This document shows positions 15,874 to 23,599 of a stretch of DNA of 64,000 nucleotides, piece by piece. This DNA comes from an uncultured Bacilli bacterium (GTDB taxonomy: Bacteria > Bacillota_I > Bacilli_A > RF39 > UBA660). The notes below the pieces were generated by a model that searched no databases, was not told where the DNA came from, and worked only from the letters and a program-made list of their open reading frames with translations. The position numbers were made by a program, and so were the translations under genes. The stretch lies in contig CAKPHU010000005.1 in the NCBI GenBank assembly GCA_934162125.1, forward strand, positions 1 through 64,000. Direction: 5' to 3'. Every line of letters begins with the position of its first letter. Position 1 is the first letter of the stretch.

Positions 15874-17781
15874 ATGAGAAGAAAGCAAAAGAAGAAAAAC
15901 AATTATTTTATTATTATCATCATTATGTTAGTGGTTTTTTTATTGTCATTGTTTTTATTTAGTAAAATCTTTAATAACAACACTTCTAATTCTAATCTTA
16001 GTGAAATAGAAAAAGACATTAATGGTAGTGAAACAGTTAAATTCAAGTTAAACGGTGGAAAAGTAGTTAGTCTATATCTAGGTGATACATATGTTGATGA
16101 AGGGGTTAGTGCTATTAGTAGTACTGATGGGGACGTTAGTAAATATGTAGAAATTAATGGTAAAGTTGATACTACTAAAGTAGGAAGTTATACTTTGACA
16201 TATACCTTAATTTATAAAGGCACAACTACAACTTTAGAAAGAACTGTTAAAGTTAATGAATCAGTAAAGCTTACTCTTATTGGTAAAGCTACAGTTTATT
16301 TACCTAAAGGGTCTACTTATACGGATGTGGGAGCTAAGGCTATTGATAAAAAAGATGGAGATATTTCAGATAAAATAGTTGTGGATAATAAAGTTGATAT
16401 TAATACTCCAGGTGAATATGAAATTAAATATTCAATAAAGAAAGATAATCAAGAAGTAACAGTTACTAGAAAAATTATAGTTTTTAATTTTGATATGACT
16501 ATTTCCGCTAGTAATAATAATTCTACAAACAAAGATATTACTTTAAATGTTAAAGTTAACTCTGATAAATTTGGATATCTTATTTTACCTAATGGAGAAA
16601 AAGTTAATAAAACTACTTATAACTATACAGTTTCGCAAAACGGCACTTATGAATTTAGTGCTTATAGTGAATATGGTATCTATTTAAAGAAAAAATTTAT
16701 TGTTAATAATATTGATAAAGAAAGCCCAACTGGTACTTGTTCTGGAACTTATGGTAATGGAACTTCAAATATTATAATTGATGCAAGAGATAATACAGGA
16801 ATTAGTAAATATGTTGTGAATAATAATTCTTATACAACAAATAATATTATAATTAATAAAGAAATGAGTTCAGTTAATGTAATTGTTTATGATAAAGCTG
16901 GGAACTTTACTAATATCAGTTGTAGTCTTGTGAAAAAAGAAGTAGAAAAGCCTACTCCTAGTCCTACACCTAATCCTTCTGGAACAATTAAATATATGGC
17001 TTCGACAGATACAATTAAAATTTCTGTAGAATCAATCTCTAATTATTATGTTTCACATATATGGGTTAAAGATGCTTATAGTCAATTGAAAACAGCTGTT
17101 CCTGATAATTTTGGGAATGAATTGCTTACTCCTTCAAATATAATTAATAATACTGTTAAGAAACATGGATGGAACAATAAAGTAATTATTGCCGTTAATG
17201 GTAGTGGATTCGTCTTGAAGGACACTTATGATACAGCTTTCTATGAAGCTAATCCAAGTTTTAATATGACCAGTGTTAGTCCTATTGTAATAGTTGAAGG
17301 AAAGGTACTTAGAAACATTTCTAATGGTAAGATTCCTTCTAGTAACAGAATTACATATGGATTAAAGAAGAATGGATATTTAGAGTATTATAATTATGTT
17401 AAAGGTACTAATGTAGCAGCAAATATTAATACATCAAAGAAAATTATAAATGATGGAGTACAAAATACAGTAGCGTTTACTCCAGTATTAGTTAGTGGAG
17501 GTAAAGTTGTTGCCTATGACACTTCTCCAAATATAAGGCAAGGTTTTTGTCAAATAGATAAAAATAATTTTATATTTATAACTAATAATGATGGTTCTAG
17601 AGAAAACGGTTTTAGTTTTAAAGGTATGGCTGAATATATGGTTTCTCTTGGATGTCAGACAGGATTTAATTTAGATGGTGGTGGTTCTACTACTCTTTTG
17701 GTTAAAAATAAGGGAGCTAGTCCAAGTACATTAGTTGGTAATAAGAGAAAAGTGGCTGATATATTATATTTTCATGAGTAG
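15874..17781 (+). CDS. membrane-anchored phosphodiester glycosidase family protein
   Basis: The product is 635 aa from the ATG at 15874 (MRRKQKKKNN), preceded by AAGGA; the frame could open earlier at a TTG (15787), but without a binding site. One membrane helix lies at about residues 11-33 (FIIIIIMLVVFLLSL). Two DUF5011-type Ig-like domains follow (LGDTYVDEGVSAISSTDGD and KGSTYTDVGAKAIDKKDGD), then a further beta domain and a Pro/Thr linker (PTPSPTPNPSG). The C-terminal domain of about 240 residues matches the NAGPA/phosphodiester glycosidase family (VIIAVNGSGF, then QTGFNLDGGGSTTLL). Such enzymes cut sugar phosphodiesters. A role in surface glycan or teichoic acid turnover is inferred. Confidence 0.85.
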   Translation: MRRKQKKKNNYFIIIIIMLVVFLLSLFLFSKIFNNNTSNSNLSEIEKDINGSETVKFKLNGGKVVSLYLGDTYVDEGVSAISSTDGDVSKYVEINGKVDTTKVGSYTLTYTLIYKGTTTTLERTVKVNESVKLTLIGKATVYLPKGSTYTDVGAKAIDKKDGDISDKIVVDNKVDINTPGEYEIKYSIKKDNQEVTVTRKIIVFNFDMTISASNNNSTNKDITLNVKVNSDKFGYLILPNGEKVNKTTYNYTVSQNGTYEFSAYSEYGIYLKKKFIVNNIDKESPTGTCSGTYGNGTSNIIIDARDNTGISKYVVNNNSYTTNNIIINKEMSSVNVIVYDKAGNFTNISCSLVKKEVEKPTPSPTPNPSGTIKYMASTDTIKISVESISNYYVSHIWVKDAYSQLKTAVPDNFGNELLTPSNIINNTVKKHGWNNKVIIAVNGSGFVLKDTYDTAFYEANPSFNMTSVSPIVIVEGKVLRNISNGKIPSSNRITYGLKKNGYLEYYNYVKGTNVAANINTSKKIINDGVQNTVAFTPVLVSGGKVVAYDTSPNIRQGFCQIDKNNFIFITNNDGSRENGFSFKGMAEYMVSLGCQTGFNLDGGGSTTLLVKNKGASPSTLVGNKRKVADILYFHE

Positions 17782-17835
17782 TTGAAAAACAAGTATTCAA
17801 TTAATTACAACTTACAATTATGGATACGGATAAAA

Positions 17836-17865
17836 AAAGAGAATGCTTATTTAGACATTCTCTTT
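17836..17865. terminator. bidirectional terminator between convergent genes
   Basis: AAAGAGAATG and CATTCTCTTT form a perfect 10-bp stem with a 10-base loop. A poly-A run on the left gives T residues for the minus strand; the + strand T run is weaker. Confidence 0.8.
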
Positions 17866-17869
17866 AATA

Positions 17870-18367
17870 TTAATATTTTTTTAAATAGATATTTCTTAGA
17901 CCTCTTTTAAACTCTTTTACCGATTGAAGAATAAAATTATCTTTTTCAATATTTTTGATTGAGAAAACATTATCTGGATGAACAGTACTGACTGCATATT
18001 TATAGTCTTTACTTTGACAGAATTGATCTAGTCTTTTTAACATTTGATATTGAAGACCATTTCCTACAAATTTTGGATTTACAAACATTGGTCCATAATC
18101 AACTACTTCAGCAGCTTCTAAGTTCAATTCTAATTTCTGGAGACTTTTTTCACTACTTTTTAAAAGCATCATTGAACAGACATTTTCATTATTTGATTTA
18201 TATACCCATATTTTCATGGATTCAGATTCTAAACCTTCTTTAATTTCAGCAATAGTGAAGTCTCCCAACCATTCGGGGTGTTCCATATTACTTTTTACAT
18301 TTTCTCTAAAGTCTATATAGTCCCTGATATCTATCTCAGTTATTTCTTCTAACTCATCTATTTTCAT
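17870..18367 (-). CDS. GNAT family N-acetyltransferase
   Basis: The protein is 165 aa. The acetyl-CoA-binding core is visible in DYGPMFVNPKFVGNGLQYQMLKRLDQF (beta4, then the V-G-N-G-L-Q loop and helix 3), followed by YAVSTVHPDN and FSIKNIEKDNF, typical of the fold. The substrate cannot be inferred. AGAGGT precedes the ATG. It is probably co-transcribed with the WXG-like gene upstream (23-base gap), though a functional link is unproven. Confidence 0.75.
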   Translation of the reverse strand: MKIDELEEITEIDIRDYIDFRENVKSNMEHPEWLGDFTIAEIKEGLESESMKIWVYKSNNENVCSMMLLKSSEKSLQKLELNLEAAEVVDYGPMFVNPKFVGNGLQYQMLKRLDQFCQSKDYKYAVSTVHPDNVFSIKNIEKDNFILQSVKEFKRGLRNIYLKKY

Positions 18368-18389
18368 GTAGATACCTCTTTTTTAATTA

Positions 18390-19310
18390 TTATCCAGTAA
18401 AGCTTGGATTATTATAATAGCTTCCATAATTTACAGCCTTAACGATTGTATCTTTCCATTCTGGATGGAATGAACTTGTACCAGGATTTGGATGACCTGA
18501 ATTATACCAGCTATCTTTATCAACGACAAATTCAACAATATTTTGACCATATTTGTGACCCCATTCTGTACAGCCAGCATCATTACGGCTCTTAATATCA
18601 CCAATAACGCATTTAATTACATTACCATTAGATTGAACAAAGTCAACATAGTCTCCTACATTACCATAAGTTGTAGTACAAGCGATTACATAACGTCCAT
18701 TAATACGTCCAAAGCCTTCACTATCAAAGTGATTGTCAACGCCACCTATTGCTTCCATTAATTTGTATTGATTTGAATTCCTACTAGTTATACATTGCCA
18801 TCCCATATATGTAAATGTATCTCCAAGACCACTTGGAATATTATCAATTGTCTTTAACGCAGGCAAGCCTTTACTTAGGCTAGCACTTAGGCCATTAGCT
18901 AAAACATTAGGAACAGGAGTTACTCCTTCAACAGTCATACCTATTATTTCAGATATTAATTCATTGATTTCGGCACGTAAGCTTTCCATCTTTTGATAGT
19001 GAGCTTCCATCTCTGCTGCAGCTTGAGCCTTTTCTTCTTCAGTAGTAGCGTTAGCATAAGCAGTTTGAGCAGCAGCGTAGGCTGCTTTTTCTTGGCAGTA
19101 GTCATTATACTTACTTATAGAGTCATTAAATAACGTAAACTGTTCAGGAATAATAGCTGTAAATTCACTGATTGTAGCTTTCGTTTCACTTTCAAAAGTT
19201 GATTTAGCTTGCCCGTCCCAAACATTAGCTGGAATATCACATAATTGTTCAAAATTTTGCATATTTGATGAAAAGGCAGCAGAATCGTTTGTTACTGATT
19301 GACTGTTCAT
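18390..19310 (-). CDS. WXG-like secreted protein with C-terminal beta-barrel-like domain
   Basis: The product is 306 aa from the ATG at 19310, preceded by GAGGTGAA. The N-terminal half is helical with a central W-D-G (PANVWDGQAKSTF), the helix-turn-helix signature of WXG100/LXG type VII substrates. It is followed by an Ala/Glu-rich coiled coil (about 75-130). The C-terminal 130 residues (NGRYVIACTTTYGNVGDYV, VIGDIKSRNDAG, then NIVEFVVDK) resemble a double-psi beta-barrel found in cell-wall proteins of gut Bacillota. There is no signal peptide, so export by the EssC machine at 27466-32043 is the natural inference. Whether it is a toxin, wall enzyme or structural protein is unknown; no immunity gene is apparent beside it. 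Confidence 0.6.
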   Translation of the reverse strand: MNSQSVTNDSAAFSSNMQNFEQLCDIPANVWDGQAKSTFESETKATISEFTAIIPEQFTLFNDSISKYNDYCQEKAAYAAAQTAYANATTEEEKAQAAAEMEAHYQKMESLRAEINELISEIIGMTVEGVTPVPNVLANGLSASLSKGLPALKTIDNIPSGLGDTFTYMGWQCITSRNSNQYKLMEAIGGVDNHFDSEGFGRINGRYVIACTTTYGNVGDYVDFVQSNGNVIKCVIGDIKSRNDAGCTEWGHKYGQNIVEFVVDKDSWYNSGHPNPGTSSFHPEWKDTIVKAVNYGSYYNNPSFTG

Positions 19311-19338
19311 GAACTTCACCTCGATTATTATTAAGTTA

Positions 19339-19367
19339 ATTATACTTTATTTTTGCTGTTTTGACTA
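19339..19367 (-). promoter_or_regulatory. promoter of the WXG-like gene
   Basis: On the minus strand TAGTCA (19362-19367), 17 bases, then TATAAT (19339-19344). Confidence 0.55.
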
Positions 19368-19415
19368 CATATACTCTTTTAATTTAAATTTTTTTTATTT
19401 TTTTATATTTTCCTA

Positions 19416-19444
19416 TTGCATTCGACTTATCTTTATGGTATAGT
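19416..19444 (+). promoter_or_regulatory. promoter of the orphan structured RNA
   Basis: TTGCAT (19416-19421), 17 bases, then TATAGT (19439-19444), with an extended TGG directly before the -10. Start would be near 19451. Confidence 0.7.
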
Positions 19445-19450
19445 AAAGAT

Positions 19451-19798
19451 ACCTTAGATATATTATGAATATTTGATAGGCGTGGAAACATTGCTGGGTT
19501 AGATATTCAGCTTGTCACTATTAATTTAGTGAAGCTTTTATCGGAAAGTAGTTTGGTGTTCTAAACTATATCCTATTACTATCTGAGGGTATGCGCATAG
19601 CGAGAGAGAAACTCGTGTGTTAATAGGATGTCACTTCTAAGTACTGACACTTACTTAGAACTAGGGGTATGTTGTTTTATCGGCGTTTCTTAAATAATTT
19701 AACGGTTATTTAAGAAATTGTAAAACTGTGACATATCTTGTGTGATTTTCTAGATTTAAAACTAGGGAACGCGGTTTGTCAGAATCGTGTTTTTTTTT
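19451..19798 (+). ncRNA. unassigned highly structured RNA, about 348 nt
   Basis: No protein frame fits, yet the stretch has its own promoter and a clear terminator. Visible helices: ATCCTATTA (19570-19578) with TAATAGGAT (19621-19629), enclosing CGAG...CTCG; ATGTCAC (19628-19634) with GTGACAT (19728-19734), a long-range stem enclosing two hairpins. Those are TTCTAAGTA/TACTTAGAA (19635-19660, 9 bp) and TTTCTTAAATAA/TTATTTAAGAAA (19686-19717, 12 bp); GTTTTA/TAAAAC closes around the second. TTTTATCGG occurs twice (19537 and 19677). The terminator is ACGCGGTT/AATCGTGT (19769-19790) plus T9. I see no RNase P (GAGGAAAGUCC), tmRNA or SRP signature. It could be a diverged known large RNA (raiA- or ROOL-type) or a new one. 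Confidence 0.75.
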
Positions 19799-19810
19799 GC
19801 CTTTTTTATC

Positions 19811-19837
19811 AAAAGAAAAAGTACCATTTCTGGTACT
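19811..19837 (-). terminator. terminator of the prs-cofE-like operon
   Basis: AGTACC (19820-19825) and GGTACT (19832-19837) form a 6-bp stem followed on the minus strand by T5. It overlaps the stop codon of the CofE-like gene. Confidence 0.65.
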
Positions 19838-21026
19838 ATTCTGCATAGTTTGTGAAGTAATCTTGAATATAGACTACGGGTGTTCCTTTGTCACCACTTC
19901 CACTAGTTAAATCACAAAGAGAACCAATTAAGTCAGTATATCTACGAGGAGTTGTTCCTTGTGTTTCAATCTTTCCTTTTAAGTTCTTATCTTTTTCAGA
20001 TATTTCTTTACGAATAGCTTCTTGAAGTTCAGCACCTTTTAAATTACTGAATTTGTTATCGGATAAATACTTTAACTTTAATTCATTAGGGCTACCTTCT
20101 AGACCTTTAGTATAGAACGGACTAACAACAGGATCTGCAAGTTCCCATATTTTCCCAACTGGATCTTTAAAAGCACCATCACCATAAACCATTACTTCAA
20201 TAGTTTTACCAGTTAGCTCCTTTAACTTATTTTGAATACCATAAACTAGTTCTTCTCCTTGAGCTGGGAATAATTTTACTTTTTCTTCTGTTGCTCTATT
20301 GGAACCTAGTAGACCATATTTTGGATTGCATCCACTACCGTTAATGTTTTCTGTCATTATATCATCCATGCCTAAAACTTTTTCAGCTCCCTTTTGTAGG
20401 AGTTTTTCTTTTGTCTTAAAACGAGTATGAATATCGCAAGCTAAAACATTTTTTGTATAATTTAAAATTTCTTCTGGCTTGTTGGCAAAAACAAACTCAA
20501 TCTCACAATTTTCACTGTGAGCAACATCACGATAGAAATCAACCATATTAACGCCTGTGAAAATATGTTTGAAATCACCAAATTTTTCTGTATATTCCTC
20601 TTCTGTAATAACATCAGAATATGGATTAATATTATATTTTTCTAATCTTTCACTATCTAAGATATCATTTCCAACTTCATCAGAAGGATAACTTAATAGC
20701 ATTGTTATTTTATCCATAGCACGAGCAAAAGCTTTTAAGCATACGGCAAAACGATTTCTACTTAAGATTGGGAAAACTATACCAATATGGTTAGTATTAA
20801 ATTTGTTTTTTACATCAGTTGCAATGTCATCGATTGTAGCATAGTTACCACTACTGATACCTACTACAGCTTCTGTAATAGCAATAATATCACGATCTTT
20901 TAAAGCAAAGTGTTCACTTTTGCTAGCTTTTAAAACTGAATCAATTACGATTTGTGATAAGTCGTCTCCTTCTTTAATTATTGGGGTTCTAATACCTCTT
21001 ACTACTGTTCCAACAGTTCTTTCCAT
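19836..21026 (-). CDS. coenzyme F420-0:L-glutamate ligase-like protein
   Basis: The protein is 396 aa. The N-terminal GTVVRGIRTPIIKEGDDL and DRDIIAITEAVVGISSGNY match the F420 ligase (CofE) fold; the C-terminal part has GDGAFKDPVGKIWELADP. CofE adds glutamates to coenzyme F420. Most Bacillota do not make F420, and relatives of this long form are common there, so the true acceptor is unknown. The gene lies 30 bases after prs on the same strand with its own GGAGGAATT binding site, which suggests a substrate linked to phosphoribosyl diphosphate or nucleotide metabolism. That link is an inference. Confidence 0.7.
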   Translation of the reverse strand: MERTVGTVVRGIRTPIIKEGDDLSQIVIDSVLKASKSEHFALKDRDIIAITEAVVGISSGNYATIDDIATDVKNKFNTNHIGIVFPILSRNRFAVCLKAFARAMDKITMLLSYPSDEVGNDILDSERLEKYNINPYSDVITEEEYTEKFGDFKHIFTGVNMVDFYRDVAHSENCEIEFVFANKPEEILNYTKNVLACDIHTRFKTKEKLLQKGAEKVLGMDDIMTENINGSGCNPKYGLLGSNRATEEKVKLFPAQGEELVYGIQNKLKELTGKTIEVMVYGDGAFKDPVGKIWELADPVVSPFYTKGLEGSPNELKLKYLSDNKFSNLKGAELQEAIRKEISEKDKNLKGKIETQGTTPRRYTDLIGSLCDLTSGSGDKGTPVVYIQDYFTNYAE

Positions 21027-21056
21027 ATATAATTCCTCCTATTATCATTATAACAT

Positions 21057-22181
21057 TTATATAGTGGCTTTTGAAGTTTTTGCTTGGTTAATTTTAACAA
21101 GTATTTTTTCTTTACTATCAAGTAAAGGACTAATTGGTTGACGATTGTTTAAATTATCAATTATTTTAGCAATATATTTTGAACAGTCTGCTTGATGGAA
21201 CCATGGCAATGACTTAGTTTCTTCTGGAACATAATTTAAGTTAGTAGCATATAAACGGTCAAAGATACCCTTTTCATAAGCTTCATTAAAGGCCTCAACG
21301 CTCTTTTCACCATCACTGAACAAAGCAAAGGAAGCTGATAAATATACTTTACTGGCACCACGTTCTTTCATCTCTTCAGCGACTTCTAAGATGGATTGAC
21401 CAGACGCAATCATATCATCTACTATTAGAACATCTTTTCCTTCTACAGGAGCACCCATATAATGATGAGCTACAATAGGATTCTTGCCATCTACAACTTG
21501 AGAATAATCTCTTCTCTTATGATAGATACCAACGTCAGTACCTAACATATTAGCATAGAAAACGGCACGATCTACAGCTCCTGTGTCAGGGCTTACAACG
21601 AACAACTTATCAAAATCAAGATCTTCTGTTTCAATAAATTCCTTTAAAATTGAATAAGTAGGAAAGACACTGTCAAAAGATGTATCTTCGATGGCATTTC
21701 TGATTGTAGGATCATGAGCATCAATAGTTATAATAGAACGTGTTCCCATTCTTTCAAGTTCATGTAGCATTAGAGAACAATCCATTGATTCACGTCCTTT
21801 TCTTTTATGTTGACGTCCTTCATAAAGAAATGGCATTACTAGATGAACACTTGAAGCATTTTTATTCATGGCAGATATTACTCTTTTAATATCTTGAAAA
21901 TGATCATCAGGACTCATATGATTTGTGAAACCACGCATCTTATAGGTACAGCTATAGTTAGTTACATCAGAAAAGACATAAACATCTTGTTCACGAACTG
22001 TCTCTAAGATTGTAGCTTTTCCTTCACCACTAGAGAAACGAGTCATCTTGACAGGAATAATAAAACTGAAATTAGGATCATGAATACCACGCATTAATTT
22101 TAAGTGCCTATCTACCCTATTTCCAAATTCCAAAATATTGTCCATGACTATTAATTTTAAATTGTTTGTTACTACTTCCAT
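21057..22181 (-). CDS. prs: ribose-phosphate diphosphokinase
   Basis: The protein is 374 aa from the ATG at 22181; GGAGGAG lies just upstream, whereas an upstream GTG at 22199 would put the binding site inside the gene. It makes phosphoribosyl diphosphate from ribose 5-phosphate and ATP. The catalytic flexible-loop region appears as YEGRQHKRKGRES, and the PRPP-binding motif as VLIVDDMIASGQSI. It is about 60 residues longer than the standard enzyme (near 315 aa), with an insertion near the C-terminus (LYATNLNYVPEETKSLPWF). This longer form is seen in other anaerobic Bacillota. It is preceded by a small leader ORF and a hairpin. Confidence 0.92.
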   Translation of the reverse strand: MEVVTNNLKLIVMDNILEFGNRVDRHLKLMRGIHDPNFSFIIPVKMTRFSSGEGKATILETVREQDVYVFSDVTNYSCTYKMRGFTNHMSPDDHFQDIKRVISAMNKNASSVHLVMPFLYEGRQHKRKGRESMDCSLMLHELERMGTRSIITIDAHDPTIRNAIEDTSFDSVFPTYSILKEFIETEDLDFDKLFVVSPDTGAVDRAVFYANMLGTDVGIYHKRRDYSQVVDGKNPIVAHHYMGAPVEGKDVLIVDDMIASGQSILEVAEEMKERGASKVYLSASFALFSDGEKSVEAFNEAYEKGIFDRLYATNLNYVPEETKSLPWFHQADCSKYIAKIIDNLNNRQPISPLLDSKEKILVKINQAKTSKATI

Positions 22182-22203
22182 ACTTTTACTCCTCCGCACA
22201 ACA

Positions 22204-22226
22204 AAAGGAAGATAGCATCTTCCTTT
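22204..22226 (-). promoter_or_regulatory. hairpin between leader ORF and prs (possible attenuator)
   Basis: AAAGGAAGAT and ATCTTCCTTT form a perfect 10-bp stem with a 3-base loop, directly after the leader ORF stop and about 15 bases before the prs binding site. It is followed on the minus strand by TGTTGTG, a poor T run, so it could be a weak terminator or a translational element. Confidence 0.5.
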
Positions 22227-22314
22227 ATATTTTATTATTTAGCAAAATATATGCCATGCAGAACATGTCATTAAGTGCAACTGATACATTTTTAATACAC
22301 ATATTTCTTTGCAT
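22225..22314 (-). CDS. candidate 29-aa leader peptide upstream of prs
   Basis: A short frame begins with ATG at 22314 after a strong GGGGGA binding site (5-base spacing), reads MQRNMCIKNVSVALND, and stops at 22225 on the shoulder of a 10-bp hairpin. A TGTTATAAT extended -10 lies 20-30 bases upstream. The position between promoter, hairpin and prs is what a regulatory leader peptide would occupy. No family is recognised. Confidence 0.45.
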   Translation of the reverse strand: MQRNMCIKNVSVALNDMFCMAYILLNNKI

Positions 22315-22334
22315 ATATTTCCCCCACCATCGTT

Positions 22335-22343
22335 ATTATAACA
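22335..22343 (-). promoter_or_regulatory. extended -10 promoter for the prs operon
   Basis: TGTTATAAT on the minus strand (22335-22343); no good -35. The rest of 22344-22483 is AT-rich and shows nothing else. Confidence 0.5.
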
Positions 22344-22483
22344 TGAAGTAGATAAAATTAAATAGAAGACATTGAAAAAATTTAATTTTTTTCTTTCTAA
22401 GCACTTTTATAAATATACATTCTAAGTTTTTTATTCAAAAACTATTAATTAAAAATTATTACTACTAAAAAATAATATCTAGT

Positions 22484-22513
22484 CACAAAAAAAGTAAGCG
22501 TTTCCACTTACTT
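22484..22513 (-). terminator. terminator after htrA-like gene
   Basis: AAAGTAAG (22491-22498) and CTTACTTT (22506-22513) with T7 on the minus strand. It overlaps the last codons. Confidence 0.8.
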
Positions 22514-23599
22514 TCCTAAAGTTACTTCTACAGTTTTTTCTTTGCCATCTCTGATAATAGTTAACTTTATCTTATCGCCAGCTTGGTGTTGATATAATTC
22601 ATATCTTAAGTAAGCATGATCTTTTACTGTAACATCATCTATCTTAGTAATAATATCACCTTTCTTAAGACCAGCATTAGCAGCACCACTACCGCTTGAT
22701 ACATCAGCAATAACTATACCAGATTTAATATTTTTATCAATGTTTAAACCATTACGATATAAGTTCATTGTATCAGTAACATTTACCATACTAATACCTA
22801 GAACTGGCCATTCAATTTTCTTACCATTTTCTAGTGATTCAGCATGACTCATAGCATATTCTATTGGAATAGCAAAGCCCATTCCTTCAATATCAGAATC
22901 AACTAATTTCATTGAACAAATACCAATTACTTCACCATTAACATTTAGTAATGGTCCTCCACTATTTCCTGGATTTATAGAAGCATCAATTTGTAATACT
23001 CTCATTATCCAATCATTACCAGATGAAGAAACAGATACAGATACCATACGATCTTTACCAGATAAGACACCTGATGTTACAGAGCCACGATATTCAATAC
23101 CCATTGGATTACCAACAGTAAATACAGTGTCTCCTAATTTCATATCTTCACTACTACCTATTTGAGCAACTTGAGTTATATAGCTCTTTTCAATTCTTAA
23201 AACAGCTAAATCCAAGTACTCATCACTACCTAAAACAGTAGCCTCAGTTTGTGATTCATTAGACATAGTAATTACAAGTTTTTGCATATCTTCAATTACA
23301 TGTTGATTAGTTAAAATATAACCATACTTATCATCAGTTTTATAAACAAAGCCGGTTCCTGTAGAGGCTAGACTATCATTATTATATCCTTGTACAACTA
23401 CAACAGCATCATATATTTTATCAACTGCAGCCGCTAAGGATGACTTCTCATATACTTGAGTTCCATTCTTAGTTATCACAGTGTTTGTATTATTTAAAAT
23501 AGGAGTCCACTTTAAAAGAGAGACAGTTATAATACCACCTGCTACAAAAGCTATAACTAAGAAAAGAAAATATTTAAAATTATTATCATTCTTCTTCAT
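22508..23599 (-). CDS. HtrA/DegP-type serine protease
   Basis: The protein is 363 aa with one N-terminal membrane helix (about residues 10-28), placing the protease outside the membrane. The catalytic triad is complete: His100 in TNQHVIED, Asp130 in YLDLAVLRIE and Ser213 in NPGNSGGPLL. A single PDZ domain occupies about 270-355. These proteases degrade misfolded exported proteins. The start codon overlaps the upstream abi gene by 14 bases, so the two are co-expressed; AAAGGAG gives the binding site. Confidence 0.95.
   Translation of the reverse strand: MKKNDNNFKYFLFLVIAFVAGGIITVSLLKWTPILNNTNTVITKNGTQVYEKSSLAAAVDKIYDAVVVVQGYNNDSLASTGTGFVYKTDDKYGYILTNQHVIEDMQKLVITMSNESQTEATVLGSDEYLDLAVLRIEKSYITQVAQIGSSEDMKLGDTVFTVGNPMGIEYRGSVTSGVLSGKDRMVSVSVSSSGNDWIMRVLQIDASINPGNSGGPLLNVNGEVIGICSMKLVDSDIEGMGFAIPIEYAMSHAESLENGKKIEWPVLGISMVNVTDTMNLYRNGLNIDKNIKSGIVIADVSSGSGAANAGLKKGDIITKIDDVTVKDHAYLRYELYQHQAGDKIKLTIIRDGKEKTVEVTLGK

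Noticed and set aside
18543..18761. 72-codon frame opposite the WXG-like gene
   Set aside because: No start signal, and composition is that of a complementary-strand shadow.
19451..19798. The structured RNA as RNase P RNA, tmRNA or SRP RNA
   Set aside because: The universal GAGGAAAGUCC and P4 parts of RNase P, the tRNA-like ends of tmRNA, and the SRP GGAAG/AGCA apical motif are all absent; GGAAAG and GGAACGCGG look similar only in short pieces.
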